From Candidatus Bathyarchaeota archaeon (lineage in GTDB: Archaea; Thermoproteota; Bathyarchaeia; Bathyarchaeales; Bathyarchaeaceae): a stretch of 17,630 nucleotides of DNA. The stretch lies in assembly GCA_020350305.1 (NCBI GenBank), contig CP070709.1, positions 776,183 to 793,812 of the forward strand. The letters are read 5' to 3'. Within the stretch, counting starts at the first letter, position 1, and every line of letters starts with the position of its first letter. Positions 6,724 through 12,916 of this stretch are shown here, one piece after another. The notes beneath the pieces are model-generated. The model was not told the DNA's origin. It was given only the letters and a program-made list of their open reading frames with translations, and searched no databases. Made by a program: the position numbers and the translations under genes.

Positions 6724-6773
6724 AAGAAAATTAGAAAATTACAAAACTTCCGACTTAATTACAAAGTAGAAAC
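6724..6773 (+). repeat. Copy 3 of the ~50-bp upstream element
   Basis: Identical to 2208-2257 at 38 of 50 positions without gaps. It lies in the 160-bp gap before the C_GCAxxG gene, but upstream of that gene's own TATA box at about 6799-6816, so it is not the core promoter there. Confidence 0.5.
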
Positions 6774-6798
6774 TTGAAACTTCACTAGGCTTACACTA

Positions 6799-6816
6799 AG
6801 ATTTATATTTTTAACC
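6799..6816 (+). promoter_or_regulatory. TATA box of the C_GCAxxG_C_C gene
   Basis: AGATTTATATTTTTAACC, centred 27 bp before ATG 6832, so the mRNA should be leaderless. Confidence 0.55.
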
Positions 6817-6831
6817 GGCTAGTGACGGTGT

Positions 6832-7284
6832 ATGGAAAACATGAACGAAATAGTTGATAAGGCCTCATCTTATTTCAAAAACGGTTACAATTGTGCTGAG
6901 AGTACGCTTTTGGCAATAGCCAAGGACGGTTTGAAGTTAGATAGTGATCTGATACCAAAAATCGCTACAGGTTTCGGAGGCGGCATTTCGAGGCAAGGAT
7001 ACATCTGTGGAGCAGTAAGCGGTGTCATCATAGGTTTTGGTTTGAAGTACGGTAGAAACAGTCCAGAGGAACTGAGAGCACATACATATAATCGAGTAAC
7101 AGAATTCCTCAAGCAATTTCAAAAGAAGTTTGGAAGCGTTATCTGCAAGGAACTGTCGGGATGTGATCTTTCGAAAATAGAAGGTGTACGGAAATTCAGA
7201 GAGGAAAACGTGCATAAACAAGTATGCAGTCACTTTGTCAATGGTGCTATAGAAATCTTCATAAGTTTAACGGATGAGCCCTAA
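6832..7284 (+). CDS. C_GCAxxG_C_C family redox protein
   Basis: The protein has 150 residues and is named for a conserved cysteine pattern that is fully present: Cys21 in GYNCAES, Cys59 in ICGAVSGVIIGFGL (the GCAxxG position, here C-G-A-V-S-G), Cys105 (VICKEL), Cys111 (SGCDL) and Cys132 (QVCSHFV). These proteins are common in anaerobes, frequently near redox enzymes, and are thought to carry a redox-active or metal-binding Cys set. No function has been proved. It is all-helical, with no signal peptide. It starts at ATG 6832 behind a TATA box 27 bp upstream, and there is an alternative ATG three codons later. It converges with the cupin gene. Confidence 0.85.
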   Translation: MENMNEIVDKASSYFKNGYNCAESTLLAIAKDGLKLDSDLIPKIATGFGGGISRQGYICGAVSGVIIGFGLKYGRNSPEELRAHTYNRVTEFLKQFQKKFGSVICKELSGCDLSKIEGVRKFREENVHKQVCSHFVNGAIEIFISLTDEP

Positions 7285-7314
7285 ATTCAAATATGGAATT
7301 TGTGCTGGCGGCTC

Positions 7315-7728
7315 TTAGCGAACTTTAGGTTTGTACCTCATTTTCTCTCCGAAGAAATCTATTGATCTGAACTTGCTCAAGAATTTCGCAGAATGTTTTG
7401 TATGCGCAGGGATGAAATATTCATCGCCCTTTTCATAGATTCTAGTCTCATCGCCGATAGTTAATTCAATTTTTCCTTCCACAACAATTCCCCATTGAGG
7501 GGAGCCATGGCTATGTTCTGATACTTCTCCAAAAGGTTCGATTTCCAAGAAAACTATTTGATGACTTTCGCCTTGAGCTATCCATCCTCTGACACCTCTA
7601 AACTGAATGTCTGCTTCCGGCAAATCCGTTATAAACCTAGGAAAACCTTGTTTCAATATGTCAACTTCCGTGTTCTTATAGTTAATTAGCGCCAAAAAAA
7701 GATATCGTTCAGTCTTCTGTGCGCACAC
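7315..7728 (-). CDS. Cupin domain protein
   Basis: The frame gives up to 137 residues. The beta-barrel motifs are clear: motif 1 as PFGEVSEHSHGSPQWGIVVEG (shown in part: EHSH...E of the metal site, with the second acidic position near WGIVVEG) and motif 2 as YEKGDEYFIPAHTKHSA (PxxxxH). Two His in EHSH and the His in HTKH are available as metal ligands. It may be a small metal-binding sensor or enzyme; cupins are too diverse to name a substrate. The start is uncertain: the frame begins with GTG at 7728, no ATG follows before the domain, and an in-frame TTG lies about 15 codons later. No clear Shine-Dalgarno was seen. Confidence 0.75.
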   Translation of the reverse strand: MCAQKTERYLFLALINYKNTEVDILKQGFPRFITDLPEADIQFRGVRGWIAQGESHQIVFLEIEPFGEVSEHSHGSPQWGIVVEGKIELTIGDETRIYEKGDEYFIPAHTKHSAKFLSKFRSIDFFGEKMRYKPKVR

Positions 7729-7835
7729 GGTTGTAGACTTCCCTCCAGTCTCTAAATTATGCGCAGTGCAACTAAAGGCATGTATACGGGGTCTCTCACA
7801 CCGAAAACTTCATTCTCTACCACGACCATTTGAAA

Positions 7836-7943
7836 ATGGCGATTAAGTTGGGTATGGGAAAAAGTTCGAAGAAGAAGCCGATGACCAAAAAGGAAAGAGC
7901 AGAGAGAAAGAAAAGGCGCAAAGAGAAACATTCGAAGAAGTAG
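7836..7943 (+). CDS. 35-aa (or 29-aa) Lys/Arg-rich microprotein
   Basis: Starting at ATG 7836 (MAIKLGMGKSSKKKPM...) or ATG 7854 in the same frame, this short open frame ends at TAG 7941-7943. The product is extremely basic (ending KKRRKEKHSKK) and of one composition throughout. Its flanks have no better frame on either strand. It resembles the 43-aa protein at 2653 in composition and in the SKK start region, though not in clear sequence. It might bind RNA or DNA. There is no obvious Shine-Dalgarno, so confidence is lower than for its counterpart. Confidence 0.45.
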   Translation: MAIKLGMGKSSKKKPMTKKERAERKKRRKEKHSKK

Positions 7944-8078
7944 CGGGGCGCAAGCATTTCTGCATTGGCTATGCATCACGGATAATTTGTGCGAAGCAGG
8001 CAGGCATGCCAAAGGCACACAAATGCAAAAGAGAGCGCAAGTGCAGATTGAAAATTTCGTCAGTAATTCTTTTGAGGA

Positions 8079-8513
8079 TCAAGTCATCTCTTTCTCAATC
8101 ATCATTGCTATTTTGACAGCAACTTCAATGTTTTTCTCAAGCTCATCAATCTCTGATGAGGCATTCTTGTAGAACTCTATCGCTCCTCGGTCTACAGTCC
8201 TCAGCAGAATAAGATTGGTAGGGTAGAAATAATGACCAAATACATCTTTGCTTCGAAGAGATTCTCCTTGCGATCCCGAAGGTTGCTTGACATGTACTCT
8301 AGTAAAGACCACTCTACCTCCGTGTCTCTCTTCTATAGTCTTCGCTAACTCTTGCAGTTTTGGCTTCTGTTTCTCACACGCAGGGCACCCATCTCTGGTG
8401 ATAGCGACAACATAGACTTTTCCAGTGTCAGAAGCCAAGTAATCTAAATGAGATTTACGTGTTTCCGAAATCTCCTTCTCAAGCTTGCTGAACTCTATTT
8501 TGTTAGCTTTCAT
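8079..8513 (-). CDS. Thioredoxin-like protein with a CPAC active site
   Basis: The protein has 144 residues. VYVVAITRDGCPACEKQKPKL has the thioredoxin beta-strand followed by the redox motif, given here as Cys43-Pro-Ala-Cys46. The later YPTNLILL supplies the conserved cis-Pro position (near FYPTN), and KNASSEIDELEKNI forms the final helix. An N-terminal ~30-residue helix precedes the fold. There is no signal peptide, so it acts in the cytoplasm, probably in thiol-disulfide exchange. A TATA box (GTTTAAATAT, about 8536-8545) lies 27 bp before ATG 8513, so the mRNA is leaderless. It is divergent from the SPFH gene. Confidence 0.8.
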   Translation of the reverse strand: MKANKIEFSKLEKEISETRKSHLDYLASDTGKVYVVAITRDGCPACEKQKPKLQELAKTIEERHGGRVVFTRVHVKQPSGSQGESLRSKDVFGHYFYPTNLILLRTVDRGAIEFYKNASSEIDELEKNIEVAVKIAMMIEKEMT

Positions 8514-8535
8514 AGAATCTCATCAGCAAGAAAGA

Positions 8536-8545
8536 ATATTTAAAC
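8536..8545 (-). promoter_or_regulatory. TATA box of the thioredoxin-like gene
   Basis: GTTTAAATAT on the minus strand, 27 bp upstream of ATG 8513. Confidence 0.5.
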
Positions 8546-8730
8546 AATCTGCATACTTCAGTTGTGTCTTAGAATTGTCCTCTTCGCGACTATTCTTGAA
8601 TACGCTCAATTCACCATTCTTTTTCAAAAAGCAACATACACGCAGTTGAATGCAGAAAGCCCCATTAACATCAAAAGAGAGATATAGACCTTGTTGAGGT
8701 AATGAAATATGAATGAGGTGATTTTAAGGA

Positions 8731-9690
8731 ATGAGTAGAAACGTGGAAGCTGATATGATGAAGAAAGGCAACGGGTATTCAGGTTCTCCCACTCCATTCG
8801 CGTCTTTCTTCCTGCTATTTCTAGTGTTTCTGGTGTTGGCTATCGTCTATTTTCCGTACCCGGCGATTAGACCACAACAATACGTGTTGTCTGCTTTATT
8901 CGGTGCTGTTGCATTTGTTTCTGCGATGTTCTTGCCAGCCACTGTGGCGATTAACAAAGAGTGGGAAGAGGCCATTATACTGCGTTTTGGGAAGTTTCAA
9001 AGACTTGTAGGACCCGGTTTCTTCTTCAAGTGGCCAATAGCAGAGAATTTTCTGAAGCAAGATAAGAGGATTATTACTCTGGATGTTTCGCGGCAGGAAG
9101 TTATGACCAAGGATAATATTAGTGTGACCATTGACGCGGTAGTGTTCATGAGAATAGTAAATACGAAAGATAGCATTGTTAACATTCAGAACTTGTGGAA
9201 CAGCGTAATGAAGCATGCACAGACAACGATGCGGGATGTAGTGGGCAATGTAGAGTTAGATGAGTTATTGGCGCGACGCGATGAGATTGCAGACAGGATT
9301 GAGAAGATTGTGGAAAGGGAAACGCGGGACTGGGGTGTGGATATCATTTCGGTGAATCTACAGACTGTGGAGCTGCCAGAAGATATGAAACGCGTGATTG
9401 CAAGACAAGCTGAGGCTGAAAGGGAGAAGCGGGCCGTGATTATCAAGAGTGAGGGGGAGTTGACGGCAGCTGAGAATTTGGAGAAGGCAGTACAGAAGAT
9501 GAGCGGGCAAGCGATGTACTTGCGTACACTGTCGAGCTTGGAGGATATTAGTTATGACCAGAGCAATACAATTGTGTTTGCAATTCCCATGGATATGGTG
9601 AAGGGAGAGATTATGGGATTGTCGGCGTTTGCCAATGCAAGCAAGGCGGCGAAAACAGCACAAATAAGGAAACGTAAAGAGAAAACTTAG
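8731..9690 (+). CDS. SPFH/Band 7 (stomatin/prohibitin-like) membrane protein
   Basis: The protein has 319 residues. Two hydrophobic helices lie at about 24-44 (FASFFLLFLVFLVLAIVYF) and 52-72. The Band 7 domain follows, with the hallmark EEAIILRFGKFQRLVGPGFFF, then ITLDVSRQEVMTKDNISVTIDAVV, VELDELLARRDEIADRIE, and the coiled-coil region EDMKRVIARQAEAEREKRAVI with its conserved AEAEREK element. Proteins of this type assemble into membrane scaffolds and often associate with an NfeD-like protease partner, but none is adjacent here. GAGGTGAT (Shine-Dalgarno) precedes ATG 8731, and a GAGATATAG box lies about 45 bp upstream. The C-terminal tail is basic (RKRKEKT). Confidence 0.9.
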   Translation: MSRNVEADMMKKGNGYSGSPTPFASFFLLFLVFLVLAIVYFPYPAIRPQQYVLSALFGAVAFVSAMFLPATVAINKEWEEAIILRFGKFQRLVGPGFFFKWPIAENFLKQDKRIITLDVSRQEVMTKDNISVTIDAVVFMRIVNTKDSIVNIQNLWNSVMKHAQTTMRDVVGNVELDELLARRDEIADRIEKIVERETRDWGVDIISVNLQTVELPEDMKRVIARQAEAEREKRAVIIKSEGELTAAENLEKAVQKMSGQAMYLRTLSSLEDISYDQSNTIVFAIPMDMVKGEIMGLSAFANASKAAKTAQIRKRKEKT

Positions 9691-9749
9691 CTCGCAATCT
9701 TGCATGCACGCTAACAATGTCTTGTGTGTGTATGAGACCAAGGAATAAC

Positions 9750-10191
9750 TTAGGAGGATTTTAGGATTTGCTCAGCAACATTTTTTCCTAACTTACGGCA
9801 TTCTTCTAAACCCTTTTCATCAGGCGCATACTTGATAAGTAATGGTGGTTTTAGGATTGCCATTTTTAATTTGTTTTCCATTATTTCAAGAATCAATCTT
9901 GGTGCTTCGCCGCTCCAGCCATATGATCCAAACGCTGCTCCAATCTTGTCTTTAAGTTGACTTCGTGAAAAGCGACTTGCTCGAGAAAATTCTTAGTGAT
10001 ATTAGTCATGTTATGGTGATGGTTGGGGCTCCAATCAATACAGCATCGAAATCAGCTAATCCCCAAGGTGGTTCGTAACGTTTCAATTCTACTTCGACTT
10101 TCTGAACCGTTCTAGCTCCTTCTGCCACGGCTTTAGCCATCTTCTCAGTGTTTCCAGTATGGCTATAATATACGATAAGAATTTTGGGCAT
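9750..10191 (-). pseudogene. Flavodoxin-domain protein gene broken by two 1-base deletions
   Basis: ATG 10191, behind AGGGGGA, begins MPKILIVYYSHTGNTEKMAKA: the flavodoxin FMN-phosphate loop SHTGNTEK is intact. The frame ends at TGA just after VLIGAPT. Inserting one base near 10020 restores PTYHHNMTNITKNFLEQVAF, given here only in part: PTYHHNMT. A second missing base, probably an A in the run complementary to 9951-9954, restores LKDKIGAAFGSYGWSGEAP (the FMN-ring loop GSYGWSGEA). The frame then runs to TAA 9750-9752, giving a normal 147-residue flavodoxin, similar to the FprA/COG0426 flavodoxin domain. It would carry electrons as an FMN protein. It is either a recent pseudogene or the result of sequence errors. 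The 73-aa gene lies 46 bp upstream on the same strand. Confidence 0.75.
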
Positions 10192-10237
10192 GATTCCCCC
10201 TTGTGTTGACCTTCTACTTAAGATGACATACTCTAAA

Positions 10238-10459
10238 TCAGCCTATAAGTTTAGTCAGTGTTTCTCTCAGCTCAGAAACGAAGCCTTCTTCATCCTCTGC
10301 TATCCTCTTCTTTACTTCTTTCCAAGTAGCTGGACAATTCTTATACTCTACACCCACGAGGTCATGGATTATGTTGTCTATTTCCCGCCTGTTTTCCTTT
10401 GTGACTTCTATTCCGGCTTTCTTGAAAATATGTTGAATATGCCTAAAATAGCAGGTCAC
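10238..10459 (-). CDS. 73-aa conserved small protein, upstream of the flavodoxin gene
   Basis: GTG 10459 is preceded by GAGGTAG with six bases between, a good Shine-Dalgarno, and by a CATAAACC box near 10497. The product begins MTCYFRHIQHIFKKAGIEV and contains HDLVGVEYKNCPATWKEVKKR, which looks like an ordered, helical, conserved domain with two Cys and a His pair. I believe similar small proteins occur widely in archaea but cannot name a function. It ends 46 bp before the flavodoxin start, so the two could be co-transcribed, which would suit a redox role. That is inference only. Confidence 0.7.
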   Translation of the reverse strand: MTCYFRHIQHIFKKAGIEVTKENRREIDNIIHDLVGVEYKNCPATWKEVKKRIAEDEEGFVSELRETLTKLIG

Positions 10460-10536
10460 AATAAACTACCTCAACATGTAGATCAACTTTCTAGGTTTAT
10501 GAAATCCCAACCTCATTATGAAGTGTGAACTCAGAG

Positions 10537-10547
10537 ACTTATAAATC
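10537..10547 (+). promoter_or_regulatory. TATA box of the interrupted membrane protein gene
   Basis: ACTTATAAATC, about 36 bp upstream of ATG 10577. The promoter looks intact even though the gene downstream has an in-frame stop. Confidence 0.5.
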
Positions 10548-10576
10548 GAAGCATCAGACATATTGAAGGATGTGAT

Positions 10577-10867
10577 ATGAGAAGAAAACTTGTTTGAATT
10601 GTTCTCGTAATTCTTTCATCTAGGTCCTTTGTCACGTTAATTTCGGGATTTTATAAACAAGATTTATCTATACTGGGACAATCCATAACTGGTTATGGTT
10701 TTCCTTTGAGTTGGCATAGAGAATCATACATAGTCTATCCAAGCAACCCTACAACTTATTCTTTCTCTTGGGAATCTTTTGCACTAGACACTGGATTTTG
10801 GTCTCTGATAATCGCTGTTCCAGTTGCAGTAGCATTTAGATGGTTCAAAACAAGAAACCAAGCATAG
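10577..10867 (+). pseudogene. Small membrane protein gene with in-frame TGA at codon 7
   Basis: From ATG 10577 the frame reads MRRKLV, then TGA (10595-10597), then IVLVILSSRSFVTLISGF and continues without a stop to TAG 10865-10867: 96 codons in all. The parts make one sensible protein: a basic start, a first membrane helix that spans the TGA, an external segment with GYGFPLSW, and a second helix (FWSLIIAVPVAVAF) with a basic RWFKTRN tail. Small archaeal membrane proteins with a GYGFPL.W motif are a type I recall, so TGG (Trp) is the probable ancestral codon. No start codon lies just after the TGA. It may be a fresh pseudogene, a sequence error, or, less likely, a recoded UGA. The promoter at 10537 is intact. 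Confidence 0.6.
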
Positions 10868-10945
10868 ATATTACTCGAAAGTACAGAGTTTCTAATTTCA
10901 AACTCGCAACGTTATGCAATTTCATCCTGTTGTCCTCTTCCCTAT

Positions 10946-12271
10946 TTACGGAATCATCGTTAACGCTATCCCAGCAGCGATAGGTATTGTTAGGTTGTCA
11001 TCGACCGGCAAGGGCAAGCATCCCACCAGCATTCCTGTGGCTGCCCCTATGAATGCTTTAACTGGGTCTACAAAGAATATAGCGCCAATAAGGGCAAACA
11101 GGAAGCCGAAAGCTAAGCCTTCCACATGCTTCCCTTTGTTAAGAGGAAACGGGATTCTTCCGAATTTTTTGCCGAAAATTGTGTCAAAGCTATCGCCTAG
11201 AGTTAATATTGCAACAGACGCATAGCTTGCGGGTTCAGGGAAGAAAGTGAGTGAAAACACTATGCCTATTGCAAATAGGATTGGAGCAGTGGCGAATTCG
11301 TAAAACTCGGATTTTTTTGCAGCTGTCCAAGTGATTGTGGAAAAAATGGGGAAACTGATTCCTTGCACTCTGGCGAGTTCAGACGCGGCGAAAACTAAAG
11401 TTGTGAGAAATATTAAGAAAGAAACCAAAAATGTTCCTAAAAGGTGTGCACAAATAAAGGGCACCAAAAATCCACTCATATGAATTGCTTCACGAATAGC
11501 ATCATTTCTTGAGAATGTCGAACGAGAAGCTTTCGATAGTTTTCCGTTTATGATTGGAATGATGTTAGATAAGTCATTTCTAACGACATAGTCTGATTTA
11601 ACCGTCAAGACAAAGTCGGGATTGTAGCCTATCATTACAGCGCTCAGTGGAAACATCGGTAGATTATTTCTGTCGTCTGCAACCACAACGCAATCTCGTG
11701 ATGATAACCTCTCTTTACGAAGAATTTTTCTTAAAACATATGCTTTGCCATTCGGCTTTAATACATCGCCCTCGATCTCACCAGTCAAACGACCGTTAGC
11801 TGTCTTTAACTCTAAGCCGAACGCGTAGTCTGCGTTTAACCTAACCGCTAGATCTTCAACCAAAAGCGTAGGAAGCCCTGAACTTATGAGAGCTGCTTTA
11901 TACCCGAGTTTATTCAACAATCTGAAAACATGTTTTGCACCCGGCATCAGAGGGACCTCTTTGAAAAGTCGAACAAAGTCGTCCATCAGGAATCCCCGAT
12001 AAACTGAAAAGATTCTTCTGAGTGCAGATTCAAGCGACAACAAGCCAGTTTCGTAGAGAAAACCTAGCACGAGAATCTTCAAAAATCCCCGAAAACTCAG
12101 CTTCCTCGCCGCATCAAAGAGTAGGAAACGCCTCTTCGGCAATAACACTCCTTCAACATCAAAAACGATTAGCCGATTACGCTTTGCCTCGCTAGTCTTG
12201 GCGGTAACCACTATTCTCTCCTCTTCTGACAATATGATCAATTGCTTTGAATAACTTTCTGAAAAAGACAT
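10946..12271 (-). CDS. HAD phosphatase fused to a dolichol/phytol-kinase-like membrane domain
   Basis: The protein has 441 residues in two parts. Residues ~30-245 are a HAD-IB (SerB-like) phosphatase: motif I FDVEGVLL (nucleophile Asp38, with Glu in place of the usual second Asp), motif II ISSG (Ser130), a Lys in VLKPNGK (near 172) and motif IV VVADDRNNLPMF (Asp199-200). Residues ~265-441 hold several membrane helices and the motif DSFDTIFGKKFGRIPFP...KGKHVEGLAFG (split here; about 360-388), typical of the dolichol kinase/phytol kinase/CTP-transferase superfamily. ATG 12271 follows a TATA box 28 bp upstream, so it is leaderless; the open frame to 12319 would pass through that box. A role in polyprenol or isoprenoid-lipid phosphate turnover is inferred. 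Joining a phosphatase with a kinase-like domain is unusual. Confidence 0.8.
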   Translation of the reverse strand: MSFSESYSKQLIILSEEERIVVTAKTSEAKRNRLIVFDVEGVLLPKRRFLLFDAARKLSFRGFLKILVLGFLYETGLLSLESALRRIFSVYRGFLMDDFVRLFKEVPLMPGAKHVFRLLNKLGYKAALISSGLPTLLVEDLAVRLNADYAFGLELKTANGRLTGEIEGDVLKPNGKAYVLRKILRKERLSSRDCVVVADDRNNLPMFPLSAVMIGYNPDFVLTVKSDYVVRNDLSNIIPIINGKLSKASRSTFSRNDAIREAIHMSGFLVPFICAHLLGTFLVSFLIFLTTLVFAASELARVQGISFPIFSTITWTAAKKSEFYEFATAPILFAIGIVFSLTFFPEPASYASVAILTLGDSFDTIFGKKFGRIPFPLNKGKHVEGLAFGFLFALIGAIFFVDPVKAFIGAATGMLVGCLPLPVDDNLTIPIAAGIALTMIP

Positions 12272-12291
12272 CCCCGTACTTAAGCATTGAT

Positions 12292-12304
12292 AAACTTTTA
12301 TACC
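12292..12304. promoter_or_regulatory. Shared divergent TATA element for the HAD-kinase gene and SRP RNA
   Basis: AAACTTTTATACC on the plus strand, or GGTATAAAAGTTT on the minus strand, is a good TATA box either way. Its centre (about 12299) is 28 bp from the SRP RNA 5' end at 12327 and 28 bp from the minus-strand ATG at 12271. No other TATA box fits both positions as well. Confidence 0.5.
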
Positions 12305-12326
12305 ATTGGAAGTTACCAATTCTCTT

Positions 12327-12645
12327 GGCGGCGGGTCTAAGCGGGGGGCTAGGGGTCCCCTGAACCGTAAACCCCCTATACGACGGGCTGACCGCTAAGG
12401 TGAGGCATCAAAGATCATCAGGAACCTCAGCCTTCTGGCCGTGAGTATCCGTCCCTTGGGGCTGGCGGTCGTGGGGCAGCCTTCGTAGGGAGGCTGTCAA
12501 ATACGTTCACCAGGTGAACCTGGCCAGGCCCGGGAGGGAGCAACCTAAGCTTGGACGTGCAGCGCTCGAGGGGTCGCGGGTAGGAGTAAAGAGGTTGAGG
12601 GGCTTGGTGAAAACTGGACGTCGAGTCTCAGTGACCCGCCGCTTT
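12327..12645 (+). ncRNA. Archaeal SRP (7S) RNA
   Basis: This ~318-nt GC-rich segment stands out from its AT-rich flanks. GCGGCGGGTC (12328-12337) pairs with GACCCGCCGC (12633-12642), closing the molecule as expected for the helix that joins the 5' and 3' ends. The apical S-domain signature CCAGGCCCGGGAGGGAGCAAC (12524-12544; the loop is a GGGA tetraloop, a GNRA form of the usual GGAA) marks helix 8, the SRP54-binding site. The 5' end has the Alu-domain-like GGGGGCTAGGGGTCCCC arrangement and the GAACCGTAAACC segment. With SRP19 and SRP54 it targets ribosomes making membrane and secreted proteins. The ends are set from the terminal helix, so they may be off by a few bases. A TATA box lies 28 bp upstream. 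Confidence 0.93.
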
Positions 12646-12843
12646 CTACATAATATGAACAGTTCTGAAATGACTTGAGACAACTACGCACGCTTAGATG
12701 GTTACTTATAAATGCACAGCTTCTATGGAATAAATATAGAGAATATACGGATTATTTTTAGGGATTAAAGATTGAGTACCGTAGAGAAACAAGCCTTTAA
12801 TGGAGTCTTAGAGTTTTGACCTACACATACTTTGGAGAAGAAA

Positions 12844-12853
12844 AGCTTTTATT
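12844..12853 (+). promoter_or_regulatory. TATA box of the radical SAM gene
   Basis: AGCTTTTATT, about 69 bp before ATG 12917, would give a leader of about 40 nt that holds the Shine-Dalgarno AGAGGAAG at 12903-12910. The rest of 12646-12916 is AT-rich with no gene seen. Confidence 0.4.
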
Positions 12854-12916
12854 TTTCTCATCTTAAACATTGCTTCTATGCATTGATCAAGCCAATTATT
12901 TTAGAGGAAGCTTGAA

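Noticed and set aside
8006..8116. Small plus-strand frame starting MPKAHKCKRERKC
   Set aside because: The basic Cys start resembles a small zinc-binding protein, but the rest is low in pattern and overlaps the thioredoxin-like gene on the other strand. There is no promoter or ribosome-binding site.
9358..9741. Minus-strand frame opposite the SPFH gene
   Set aside because: Antisense shadow; low-complexity His/Cys/Leu product without a promoter.
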